Assembly (NCBI RefSeq): GCF_050003625.1
Contig: NC_134400.1
Location: forward strand, 43,138,557-43,202,556
Direction: 5' to 3'
Length of the DNA: 64,000 bases
Source: Haematobia irritans
Lineage: Eukaryota; Arthropoda; Insecta; Diptera; Muscidae
Under the pieces are notes generated by a model that saw nothing but the letters and a program-made list of their open reading frames with translations, did no database searches and was not told where the DNA came from. This document shows, one piece after another, positions 32,156 through 44,068 of the stretch (its first letter is position 1; each line of letters begins with the position of its first letter). The translations under genes and the position numbers were made by a program.

Positions 32156-34670
32156 CACCGAAAAAAAAGTTTACTATTTTTTATGAAAAATGAACTAACC
32201 CATAGTAAGAATGACCATGATTTGGCGCCAAAGATTTTTTTCATCTAGATAAGTTCATGATTTTCTTATAAATTAGTTCATGTATTACATCGTATTTTAG
32301 TTCATTATTACTATGCTGTGGGAAGAATATAGTTAAACTCATTCAAAATATTCCTGCTATCCGGAAAAATTAACAATTTTTTGGGAAACCTGTATTAAGA
32401 AATTGGTTTGAAATAAACTGTTTGTCGGTATAATTTTCAAAAAAGTAGAGAAATTGAGGAATCAAAGGTACAACAAGCCTGTATACAACTAAGAAATTTT
32501 TCGTACAAAACAAGTCAATTTTCTATAACCACCAGTATTTTATTTCAAAAAATTATTATTATATTACACAAAACTATGGCTTATGATATACAATAAAGGA
32601 AATATTTTTATTAGTACGTTGGACGCATTTACTTGTCGGTAGTTAGTAATTGCTTCTTCAAAAGAGTAACATTCTATGTTATTAGGACTAAACTAATTAA
32701 TTTAAATTTCCATGTTTTCTATCCATATGAAAGATATATGTGGCATAAGTTGCTATATTCAATTGAATTGTCTAATTTCATCGATTTTGGCTAACTTTTG
32801 TTGGGCGGATCTGGCTTATAAGCATCTGAATTTGCAAATTTATACAAAATATAAGAAAAATATTATTAATTAATTAATTCTATCGTTCATATTGAACTTT
32901 AACTTACGGTTTTCAAGAGTATTTCCTAGAGCCAATAAGGATATCAGCTTAATTAGTATTAAACAGTAAGAACATTCAAAAAATTACCATTACGAGACCT
33001 GTCTACCTGCAAGTGAAAAAAATAATTTTTAATAAATTGAAATTTTGGTTTTATTAAAAACGGACAAAATACCGTTTATAGAATAACTTACCACATTGAA
33101 AAATCCATCCAGTAGGTACACTATTGGAATCATATCCATGGACAAATGGGACGTTATGGAAATTATTCTCAGAATATATTTGAAATAAAAAATATTATAA
33201 AATTAGACATAATTTCCACTTGTCAGTATAGCATTTAGTATTTAAGATGGATATTAAGTTCGAGTTTAGCGGCTAAAATTACAATTTCCATGATAAGTTT
33301 TCTTTAATAATCCATTATAAAAAATAATCTTTATAAAAAACTTGATTTGGGCTATTCTCCATCAAGTTATATTTAAATTTGTATCGAAGACGTATAATTT
33401 TATACTTTGCTTAGTGATTTATTTTTAATTTTAGCGGCTAAACTCGAACTTAGTACTCACCTGTAGGAATTGCTGTAACATAAAAAATATAGATTCAAAA
33501 AAATGGTTGCTTCTCAACCTGTGATCCAGATGTAGAATAAATATAAATCATCCTATTACCACTCATGTTGTATATTTTTTATGTAAATCAATTTAAAATC
33601 CGCACTAATTTTAAACTAACATATTAACAGAAATATACAGTTCCTTAATCTGTTATTTGTTTTTTATCAATAAAAAGCGTTTTTGATTCCTCTAACATCA
33701 CATCATTCACTTCTCAGTTTCTCAAATGTTTCGAAATAAATGTATTTTCATTAATAAACACCAATACCGCACGTACAATTTTGCAAAATTAAATCCACGT
33801 GTGCACTTCATAAATGCATCAACATAACTGAATGCAACAATAAAACTCAAAGACACAAATAGTCATAAGGGATACATACCTGCCGTAAAGAAAAACAACT
33901 CCACACACACACACGATCCCTTTCTGATCTTGCTATTGCAAAAAAACAACTCTCACCACAAAAGATACCAACAACACACAAGGAACATCCCATTGTCTCT
34001 AGAATCAAAACAACCAACAGCATAAATGACGCAATAACAAACACAAACAATCATACGAGATATACACAAAATGTCTCTAAAAACTCCCTCGCATGATGCA
34101 CTCACATTTTCCAGTAGCACGTTTATTGATTAGTTGGAATTCTATCTATAAGTTAAGGTAAAATATATACCAAATCTATGAGGAATCTATAAAAAATTAT
34201 ATACACCCGTCAAGGTTTATATTAACTACTTTTTATTCTACTTTATCTAAAATTTTCAATGTGAGTAAAAACACTCCAACATATAATAAAAAGGGAAATA
34301 ATCTGTAGGTAGCCATCGTACGAATCGGTAATGTCGTTAAGTTAATTTTTACTACAAAAATTTTTTTCCATACAAAATTTTTTCTTAGTAAATTGTCCAC
34401 ATTTCGTAGTAAGATTTTTATATTGCCCATGTATTTTTATAATAGAATCAACGATGCATTAACTACTCTGTTGGAAATTTATTTAAGGAAAAATCCTTCC
34501 CATTTCGTAGTTAGTGAACTAAAAAACATTTACTGAATTTTTATAAGTTTTGCTTTAGCTAAGTTAATTTTCGTTGTGGTTACGAAAAATGAACTATATT
34601 ACAGTAAATTTGTTGAACTATGTGGAAGTCAAAATGGTCCTTAAATTTACAAGACACTTTTTTTTCTGTG
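32156..34670. mobile_element. CAC...GTG-ended element I1, inserted in the minisatellite
   Basis: Left end CACCGAAAAAAAAGTTTAC, right end ACTTTTTTTTCTGTG, 2515 bp. It splits the 29-bp array, which resumes directly on the other side, possibly with a 2-bp AA duplication. It shares AGTAAGAATGA, ATGATTTGGCGCCAA and the termini with the short copy I2 at 60843. No transposase frame; internal frames are under 70 codons. Confidence 0.75.
33255..33452. mobile_element. 198-bp inverted-repeat element nested in I1
   Basis: Inverted ends of 27 bp (TAAGTTCGAGTTTAGCGGCT AAAATTA at 33255-33281 and its complement at 33426-33452) with one mismatch. Non-coding centre. MITE-like; target duplication not certain. 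Confidence 0.65.
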
Positions 34671-34985
34671 AAATAAAATTTTGACAAAATTTGCTATAGA
34701 AATAAAATTCTGACAAAATTTTCTATAGAAATAAAATTTTGACAAAATTTTCTATAGAAATAACATTTGACAAGATTTTACTATAGAAATAAAATTTTGA
34801 CAAAATTTTCTATAGAAATAAAATTTTGACAACACTTTCTATAGAAATAACATTTGACAAAATTTTCTATAGAAATAAAATTTTGATAAAATTTTCTATA
34901 GAAATAAAATTTTGAGAAAATTTTCTATAGAAATAAAAATTTGACAAAATTTTCTATAGAAATATAATTTTGACAAAAATTTACC
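34671..34985. repeat. 29-bp minisatellite array, right block
   Basis: About 11 further units (AAATAAAATTTTGACAAAAT, TTGCTATAG), the continuation of the array interrupted by I1. Confidence 0.9.
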
Positions 34986-36684
34986 AATACCGGATTTGCC
35001 CACTAACACTCTATATACTTTCCAGTTAATATTATGCGTTATTTTTGTATTTAAATCTAAATTAAAACAACGATTACTTTATCTCCAATTTGATTAAAAA
35101 ACACTGATTATTGAATATACGAATATGATCCAATATCAACCAATGCCAATTTTCCCATAAGCACCCAACACATTTCCCAGCTTAAAATCGATGACCCATA
35201 TTTTTAGACAATCTACAGCCTTAGATGCTTTTATTTTTGATTTTGATTCAATTTTAAATGTTTGCACAAAGATTTTCGCATTTCTTACAAACACTTTTGT
35301 AAAGTATTTCCATCTAAAGCCAATGGAGGGTTGATTGCAAAACTCTCACCCTTATGTTGACTGTTGCCATTGTAGTACCATCGTAACTAGAAGCTGTTTG
35401 GAAAATAGAGTAAAATAAACAAATCTTTCACAAAGTCTTTGGAAAATTGCTCAATTTTTCCCAATGAAGATGGGGAAATTTTCTTTTAATGTGTTTGTTT
35501 AAAAGATTAAAAGAAGCCCTTAAGGGAAAAATGGGATCCATTGGTGTTGAATATGGGGGAGCCTGTGACAAAGCAAAACGAAAGAGGGTGTCTACCAGGC
35601 AATAGTGTTGAAGAGTAAAATAAACATTTTTAAGTGTCACGATAAAAGGAAATCATAATGTAATTTACGATATATTGGGGAATAGGAAAAAAAGAAAGGA
35701 TATGAAATTTACAAAAAAAAGTTACATGAAAGAGGTTGTATTTCGTCAGCATAATGTGAAAACATATCCATTAGATCACATGAAATCATATTGAATTAAA
35801 TTATATTCAAATAAAATAATAAATTATGTTTAAGGAAATATTAAAAGCATTTCAATTCATTATATCCATAACTATACACTCAAAAGAAAGGTTACATGAA
35901 GCCAAAAATGTTGACCTTCTCTTAAGGATTTTGGTTTTGTTTCGGAGCCAAAAATGTGAATTCTTTAAAATAAAGAATTTTTAAGAAAATCTAGGCTCAA
36001 AATTACGATACATTATAAAATGGCCTTTTTCGAGTTAAGGAACACAGAATCCAATGATTTTATTGCAGTATGAGCAGGGCTGTGGAGTCAAGCCAGTTTT
36101 GCTCGACTCCGACTCCAGCATTTTTCATCAGCCCCGACTCCGGGTAATATAACTAAATCTCATTTTAATACCACTAATTTGTAGTTCTATTGTGGGAGGT
36201 ACCGAAAATCCATCGATATAAATTATCGTATTTATTTATGTCTGCAAAAAAGATCTCATTTTCACATTGAACTCTATATTTCAAATTTAAGGAAATTTCG
36301 GTCCTATGTTTAATAAATAAATATGCGGATAGCCTCTAGGTGCTAGTGCCCGTATAAATAAGTTTATTGTGATTCGTAATTATAATAAATTAAATAATAA
36401 ATAAATAAATAAAATTAATAAAATAATGATATAAATACAATTACAATATGAGCAGATACCAACAGTCTTCAGTATATGTATTTATAGACAAATAAAGAAA
36501 GTTCAAAGTCGGACGGAGCTTATTGCATTATACCCTTTAACACATTGTGGACCAAATTTATTGATACCATCTCAAATCCTTATGAATTTGAGTATGAACC
36601 GATTTCGATAAAATTGTCCACACTTCTACAAAATCTATGTACTTAAAATTTAAATCTAACGTTATGGGACGAAACACAATTTTA
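34986..36684. other. Unassigned AT-rich region
   Basis: No gene supported. 35880-36000 weakly resembles the H family (CGGAGCCAAAAATGTG). 36075-36130 has a GACTCCGACTCC-type simple tract (TGCTCGACTCCGACTCCAGC). Confidence 0.4.
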
Positions 36685-36945
36685 CAAACACAAAGAAGTG
36701 GAGAATACAAATAAAGATACTTTTATGACACAATTCTCTTTAAAATTTGGGTTTTGTGTACTTGCTTCTAGGAAGAAATTTTTAATTTTTAATTTTTCGC
36801 TTTTTCAGTTTTTTTTTCTTCGTATGCTATCAAAATCCTTTAAAAACGAGTTAACGACGACTTTATTTTCCAAATTAAGACTCAACTTCCAGTAGAAATT
36901 ATGCTATGTTTCAAGTAAAAAATGTCTTTAAAATAAAATTTTGAA
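36685..36945 (+). mobile_element. Partial H element (H3)
   Basis: Matches H1 from its GAAGCGGAGAATACAAG segment onward (here GAAGTGGAGAATACAAATAA). The left end is missing and the right side is cut by A8. Confidence 0.7.
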
Positions 36946-37926
36946 CAAGTATATATGGCAGTAAGTTCGGCCAGGCCGAATCTTATGTACCCTCCACCAT
37001 GGATTGCGTAGAAACTTCTACGAAAGACTGTCATCCACAATCGAATTAATTGGGTTGTGGTATCTTAAAACTTATTAACATCGTTTTCTAAATTGTGAGT
37101 TAGTCCATACGTGGTATATATTAGACAAAAAAGGTATGTAAGTCTACAAATAATTACGAATCAATATGGACTTTTGCACGGGATCGGTTTATATGTGGGC
37201 TATATATGATTATGGACTGATATGGATCATTTCTGGCATGGTTGTTAAATATCATGTTCTAACATCACGTACCAAATTTCAACCGAATCGGATGAAATTT
37301 TCTTCTCTTAGAGGCTTCGCAAGCCAAATCGGGGGATCGGTTTATATGGGGGGTATATATAATTATGGACCGATGTGGACCAATTTTTGCATGGTTGTTA
37401 GAGACCATATACCAACACCATGTACCAAATGTCAGCCGGATCGGATGAAATTTGCTTCTCTTATAGGCTCGGCAAGCCAAATCTGGGGATCGGTTTATAT
37501 GGGGTGTATATATAATTATGGACCGATGTGGACCACTTTTTGCATGGTTGTTAGAGATCATATGCTGACACCATGTACCAAATTTCAGCCGGATCGGATG
37601 AAATATGCTTCTCTTTGAGGCTCCGCAAGCCAAATCTGTGGGTCCGTTTATATGGGGGCTATACGTAAAAGTGGACCGATATGGCCCATTTGCAATACCA
37701 TCCGACCTACATCAATAGGAACTACTTTGCCAAGTTTCAAGCTGATAGCTTGTTTCGTTCGGAAGTTAGCGTGATTTCAACAGGCGGACGAACGGACATG
37801 CTTAGATCGACTCAGAATTTCACCACGACCCAGAATATATATACTTTATGGGGTCTTAGAGCAATATTTCGATGTGTTACAAACGGAATGACAAAGGTAA
37901 TATACCCCCCTATGGTGGAGGGTATA
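36946..37926 (-). mobile_element. DINE-like element A8, complete but short
   Basis: 3' end CAAGTATATATGGCAGTAAG, 5' hairpin ending GGAGGGTATA, about three 153-bp units, and a CGGA microsatellite reduced to GGCGGACGAACGG. No minisatellite section, so the unit number and internal blocks vary between copies. Confidence 0.85.
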
Positions 37927-37971
37927 AAAACGGGGAACTTTATATATTAATATATATTAATACTAGCGTAA

Positions 37972-40064
37972 CCCGGCCCGCTTCGCTGCGCCTTCCGAAG
38001 CGTATTTGGAGGAACATTTTGCATTAGCTTAGTCAACTATATCCTTCGTGCTGAAAACAAATTTGAAAAGATTTCAATTCTTTTAAACAAATCGGACTAC
38101 TTGATTTTTCGTTTATAGGTACAAATACGGCGGGAGAGGGTGTACCCTTTCCTCCAAATTTTTTTAATAATGTTCTGTATTCAAGTAGTTGGACAATCTT
38201 CTATATTTCTTGTGAATTTTAAGTGGGGTTTGTCAAGGAAAGGTATCCTTCTCCTCAACATATCTGAAAATTAAGCACTATATTATAATAACATACAAAG
38301 AATTACTGTTTCCCATCCAATAAATCGGAAAAAGCAAAAGTAGTAAAAAAATTTACCACATTAACATTTGCTAAAATGTTGGAAAATGATGCACCCTCTA
38401 CGTTGGGAGGGAACCCTCTCTTTACTAAAATGAAGACTAAAAAGAAGTCTGGCAGAAGCCTGTGCAAAAATCATAAAATTATGTACCGGGTTCCCATTTA
38501 CGGACAACCCTCTACTTTCAATTTAAGAAAAAAAAAACGGACAAAAGGGAACCCTCTCCCCACCTTCGCTCCACTCCGACCTGATATCGGACTATCACGT
38601 ACCCTATATTCATTTCGCAACTACTCAATGGTCCCTATAAATTCTATCGAAGTAAATCGATAATGTTTATTTCAATTTTCCCCTTCCCCAACCAGATCGA
38701 AAAATCATATACTAATTTAAAAATTATGTATAAATTTAATCACCTCCTGCCACGTCCCTGTAAATTTCAAGTTGATCGGAGATGTTTAAATTTTGCTCTA
38801 TTGTTTTAAAGGGTCGTCACTTTCCCCGATACAATATCGACACCCCTAACCTTCCCTAAAAATTCTTGAAACTTTCCTTCAAGTGTGGGGCAAGGAAGGT
38901 TGCCTCTTCGTTCATAACCTTCCCCCACTGCTTTTGTAAATTTCAAGAAAACTTAAATTTTTTTGTAGTTTTAGAGGAGGACCCCCCCGACCAAATGTCG
39001 AAAAGTGATTTAACGTATCTTTTGTAAACGTCCCAGAAAATGTCAAGCAAATTATAAGCCTAAAGGGGCGGCCTCTCTTCCGTCCAAATATCACAAATTC
39101 AGGTATCAACTATTACGGTTGACGGAGGTTTCGATCTCTCCCCAGTCCACCGTAAATTTCAAGTAACTCGGTAAAGTTTAATTGTTTCTCTGTATGTACT
39201 TAAGAGAAGCGGATGTCTCCCTATGTCCTTTTATTTTTATTAAAAAATCAGGAACCTGATATAAATTTTGTAACCCATTTTTTCTGTAAAATTTCAGTCG
39301 GCGGAGTTTAGTTTTGTTTGAACTTTCAAAAAAAAAATTTGGGCAAAGGGGTGGTCCCTCTCCCCGACCAAATATCGAAAAATAATGTAGCGGATTTTTG
39401 TCTACATGCCAACCCCAACATTCAATGAAATTTCAAGCAAATCGCATCATTTTGTTCCAAGTTTCAAAAAGTAGGGCAAGGGGGAGGTCCCCCTCCCCAT
39501 CCACATATGAAATCATCGGGTACCCCATATTAATTCCATAACCTCACCACATGTTCTCTGTAAATCTCAGATAATTTAGAGAATTTTAGTTTTTTCACTG
39601 TACTTTAAAAAAAGTCGAACAAAGGAGGGGCCCCCTTCGCCACCAAATATCGAAATATAAAGTAGCGGATCTTTGTCTAGATGCCAACCCCAATCTTCAA
39701 CGAAAATTTCAACCAAATCGGTCAACTTTGGTCCAATTTTCAAAAAGTCCGACAAAGGGGAGGTCCCCCTCCGCGACCAGGTGTCAAAAAATGAGGTACC
39801 CTATTTTCACCACATGAACGCCCCCTACGATCTCTGAAAGTTTCAAGTAAATCGGTTCAGCCGTTTCGGAGCCAACTCGGTACATACAAACAAACAAACA
39901 AACAAATAAACAAACATAGATTGAATTTTATATATAGATATGTATATATATCTGTAAATTTCATGTTAATCGGGGAAATTTTGTTTTTCGCCATAAGTTT
40001 AGAAAAAGTCGGACATGTGGGAGATGCCTTACCCTGCATATATATATATATATAAAAAAAAAAA
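37972..40064 (+). repeat. K repeat, main copy
   Basis: Starts CTAGCGTAACCCGGCCCGCT and consists of alternating ~115-bp blocks (TTTCAAGTAAATCGG-like, AAAAAGTCGGACAAAGGGG-like, GAGGTCCCCCTCC-like). It passes a (AAAC)n tract at 39889-39915 after TCGGTTCAGCCGTTTCGGAG. Transposon-derived in style, but I cannot name the superfamily. No protein coding seen; frames at 38376..38663 are repeat artefacts. Confidence 0.6.
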
Positions 40065-41859
40065 CAAGTATATACGGCCGTAAGTTCGGCCAGGCCGAAG
40101 CTTATGTACCCTCCACCATGGATTGCGTAGAAGCTTCTACTGAAGACTGTCATCCACAATCGAATTACTTGGGTTGCGGTAACTTTTGCCGATGACAAGG
40201 TATCTTAAAACTTCCTAATACCGTAATATATACCACGTAGTCCATACGTGGTATATATTAAACTTAAAATGGCCGATTAAATACGTATATAATTAAGTTT
40301 GACAAAATTTTCTATAGAAATAAAATTTTGACCAAATTAAATTTTGACAACATTTTCTATAGAAGTAATATTTGGACAAAATTTTCTATAGAAATACGAT
40401 TTTAACAAAATTTTCTATAGAAATAACATTTTAACAAAATTTTCTATAGAAATAAATTTTTTACTAAATTTTCAAAAGATTTAAAATTTTGACAACATTC
40501 TCTATAGAATTAAAATTTTGAAAACATTTTCTACAGAAATAAAATTTTGCCAAAATTTTCTATAGAAATAAAATTTGACAAAATTTTCTATAGGAATAAA
40601 ATTTCGACAAATTTTGCTAGATTATTTTTGCTCGAGTGGCAAGCATTATTATGAACCGATATGGACCAATTTTTGTGTGATTGGGGATCGGCTATATATA
40701 ACTATAGACCGATATGGACCTATTTTGGCATGGTTATTAGCGGCCATATATTAACACCACGTTGCAAATTTCAACCGGATCGGATGAATTTTGCTCGTCC
40801 AAGTGGCTCCGGAGTTCAAATCTGGGGATCGGTTTATATAGGGGCTATGTATAATTATGGACTGATTTGGACCAATTTTTGAATGGTTCTTAGAGACTAT
40901 ATACTAATATCATGTACCAAATTTCAGCCGGATCGGATGAAATTTGCTTCTCCGCAAACCAAATCTGGGAATCGGTTTATATGGGGGCTATATATAATTA
41001 TGGACCGATATTGACCAATTTTTGCATGATTGTTAGAGACCATATACTAACACCACGTACCAAATTTCAACCGGATCGGATGAATTTTGCTCCTCTAAGA
41101 GGCTCCGGAGTTCATATATGGGGGCTATATATAATTATGGACCGATATGGACCAATTTTTGCATGGTTGTTAGAGACCATATACTAACACCATGTACCAA
41201 ATTTCAGCCGGATCGGATGAAATTTGCTTCTCTTAGAGCAATCGCAAGCCAAATTTGGGGGTACGTTTATATGGGGGTTATACGTAAAAGTGGACCGATA
41301 TGAACCAATTTTTGCATGGTTATTAGAGACCATATATTAACACCATGTACCAAATTTCAGCCGGATCGGATGAAATTTGCTTCTCTGAGAGGCTCCGCAA
41401 TCCAAATCTTGGGATCGGTTGATATGGGGGCTATATATAATTATGGACCGATGTGGACCAATTTTGGCATGCTTATTAGAGACCATATACTAACACCATA
41501 TACCAAATTTCAGCCGCATCGGATGAAATTTGCTTCTCTTAGAGGTTCCGCAAGCCAAATCTGTGGGTCCGTTTATATGGTGGCTATACGTAAAAGTGGA
41601 CCGATATGGCGCATTTGCAATACCATCCGACCTACATCAATAGGAACTACTTGTGACAAGTTTCAAGTCGAAAGCTTGTTTCGTTCGGAAGTTAGCGTGA
41701 TTCCAACAGACGGACGGATGGACGCACATGTTCACATCGACTCAGAATTTCACCACGACTCAGAATATATATACTGTATGGGGTCTTAGAGGAATATTTC
41801 GATGTGTTACAAACGGAATGACAAAGTTACTATACCCCCATCCTATGGTGGAGGGTATA
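40065..41859 (-). mobile_element. DINE-like element A9, complete
   Basis: 3' end CAAGTATATACGGCCGTAAG, minisatellite (40298-40620), about six units of the 153-bp type, GGACGGATGGACGC near 41718, and the 5' hairpin at right. The site 40238-40239 is the empty counterpart of element T in A7. It is inserted in K sequence that resumes at 41880 with a repeat of 39955-40040. Confidence 0.9.
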
Positions 41860-42195
41860 AAAATGTATACCCTATATTAAATGAAAATTTCATGTTAATC
41901 GGGGAAATTTTGTTTTTCACCATAATTTCAGAAAAAGTCGGACATGTGGGAGATGCCTTTCCCTGCATATATATAAAAAAATGGTGTACCCCATTTAAGG
42001 ATAAACCCCTCTACATATACTCTGAAAATTTTGAAGGTGCGTTTTTATTATTCTTAAAAAAGCCCGGCAAATGAGTGTCCCCCATCCCCGAAAATTTTCC
42101 CTTCACTGAAAATTCTAATTTTCAAAAAGTCGTGCCAGGGGAAGTCCTTCTACCTCGAAGTTCTGTGAAAATTTTAAGTAAATCGATTCAGCCGA
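41860..42195 (+). repeat. K repeat, continuation
   Basis: TTTCATGTTAATCGGGGAAA and GTCGGACATGTGGGAGATGC repeat the sequence at 39960-40030 just left of A9. K-type blocks then continue to about 42195. Confidence 0.65.
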
Positions 42196-42520
42196 AGTTA
42201 CTAGAAGTGACAAACACCTTCCGGTTTGGTTTATAACTGTCGATATATATAAGTCCCTTATAAACCGATCCCTAGATTGGTTCTCCGGAGCCTCTTGGAA
42301 GAGCAAATTTCATCCGATGCGGTTGAAATTTGGTAAGTGATGTCAGTATATGGTCTTTAAGAACCATGCAAAACATGGTCTACATCGGCCAATAATTATA
42401 TACAGCCTCCATATAAACCAAACGCCCAAGATTTGACTTTTGAAGCGTCAAATTTCGTCTGATCTGGTTGAAATTTGGCCCTCTAGTTACCATGCGGAAA
42501 ACTATTATACATAGCTTTCA
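42196..42520 (+). repeat. DINE-like A fragment
   Basis: Two diverged A units (AGCAAATTTCATCCGATGCG, ACCATGCAAAACATGGTC). Neither terminus is present. Confidence 0.6.
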
Positions 42521-42535
42521 ACATATTTAATAGAC

Positions 42536-42635
42536 CAGATGAAGCCGCCGAGTCGCGCTGCCAATTTTAGCCGCCGCCGACTATTTTTTACTAGTCGACG
42601 CCGAATGTGTCGGCTCATCTCGATTCAAATTTAAA
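42536..42635. repeat. Short GC-rich inverted-repeat element
   Basis: About 100 bp with ends CAGATGAAGCCGCCGA and TCGGCTCATCTCG in inverted orientation and AGCCGCCGCCGAC inside. A related sequence begins at about 47993 (CAGAGAATGAAGCCGATCC). The ends are hAT-like in style, but no 8-bp duplication was confirmed. Confidence 0.4.
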
Positions 42636-42662
42636 CGTCAATTAATCAAAAATATTGATTTA

Positions 42663-44008
42663 GCAGGTTGGCTGATAAGTCCCCGATCTGACACATAGAT
42701 GGAGTCGCTAGTATTAAATGCATATTATTTTTATATAGTACCAACCTTCAAATGATTCGTGCACACAAAAAAATTTCACGGAAATTTTTCCAATTAAAAT
42801 TTTAATTGAGTTTTAAAAAATATTCAATTAAAAATTTAATTGAGTCAACAATTTTTTTAATTGAAACAAAAATCAATCACAAAAATAATAGTATCAATTA
42901 ATTTTTTAATTGGATCAATAAACTTTTTAATTGACCTTCAATTAATTTTTTAATTGATACTATCATTTCTGTGATTGAAGACATTTCAATTAAAAATTAA
43001 TTGGATCAATTAATTTCGTGATTGAATCAGAAATTTTTTTGATTGATTGGTATGCAAAATTCAAGCGTAGTGAAATGTGCACGGAGGACAGTGAACGCAG
43101 TGGACGCCCGAAGGAGGTGGTTACCGACGAAAACATCAAAAAAATCTACAAAATGAATGACCGTAAAATGAAGTTGATCGAGATAGCAGAGGCCTTAAAG
43201 ATATCAAAGGAACGTGTTGGTCATATCATTCATCAATATTTGGATATGCGGGTGCCGCGCGAGCTCACATTTGACCAAAAACAACAACGTGTTGATGATT
43301 CTGAGCGGTGTTTGCAGGTGTTAACTCGTAATACACCCGAGTTTTTCCGTCGACATGTGACAATGGATGAATCATGGCTCCATCACTACACTCCTGAGTC
43401 CAATCGATAGTCGGCTGAGTGGACAGCGACCGGTGAACCGTCTCCGAAGCGTGGAAAGACTCAAAAGTCCGCTGGCAAAGTAATGGTCTCTGTTTTTTGG
43501 GATGCGCATGGAATAATTTTTATCGATTATCTTGAGAAGGGAAAAACCATCAACAGTGACTATTATATGGCGTTAGTGGAGCGTTTGAAGGTCGAAATCG
43601 CGGCAAAACGGTCCCATATGAAGAAGAATAAAGTGTTGTTCCACCCAGACAACGCACCGTGCCACAAGTCATTGAGAACGATGACAAAAATTCATGAATT
43701 GGGCTTCGAATTGCTTCCCCACCCACCGTATTCTCCAGATCTGGCCCCCAGTGACTTTTTTTTGTTCTCAGACCTCAAAAAGATGCTCGCAGGGAAAAAA
43801 TGTGGCTGCAATGAAGAGGTGATCGCCGAAACTGAGGCCTATCTTGAGGCAAAACGGAAGGAGTACTACCAAAATGGTATCAAAAAATTGGAAGGTCGTT
43901 ATAATCGTTGTATCGCTCTTGAAGGGAACTATGTTGAATAATAAAAACTAATTTTGACAAAACAATGTGTTTTTCTTTGATAGACCGGGGACTTATCAGC
44001 CAACCTGT
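42663..44008 (+). mobile_element. Himar1-like (irritans) mariner, inactivated
   Basis: Inverted ends: CAGGTTGGCTGATAAGTCCC left (42664) and its complement at right (GGGGACTTATCAGCCAACCT), flanked by TA. The 5' leader (to about 42760) is followed by a foreign AT-rich segment (about 42765-43030, ends CACAAAAAAATTTCACGG; full of CAATTAAAATTTTAATTG). This replaced the start codon and about the first 40 codons. One transposase gene remnant. Confidence 0.9.
43036..43941 (+). pseudogene. mariner transposase, N-terminally truncated
   Basis: Irritans-subfamily transposase remnant, normally about 350 residues. Homology starts at IDWYAKFKRSEMCTEDSERS, so the first helix-turn-helix is lost. The second one (IAEALKISKERVGHIIHQY) remains. 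Two in-frame deletions are seen relative to the family: two residues after IYKM and six after YLDMR. An in-frame TAG interrupts ESNR-SAEW at 43408. All three catalytic aspartates are kept: TMDESW, HPDNAPCHKS (P instead of the usual Q before D) and PDLAPSDFFLF, the last two 34 residues apart (DD34D). It ends LEGNYVE. Not functional because of the missing start region and the stop. Confidence 0.9.
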
Positions 44009-44068
44009 TATATCAGAAAAAATTATTAATCATGTTGCTATAATAATTTTGCAAAAATTTAGGTAAGA

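Noticed and set aside
29790..34985. CRISPR-like regular repeats
   Set aside because: The 29-bp units are directly adjacent with no unique spacers, are highly diverged and AT-rich, and the genome is eukaryotic.
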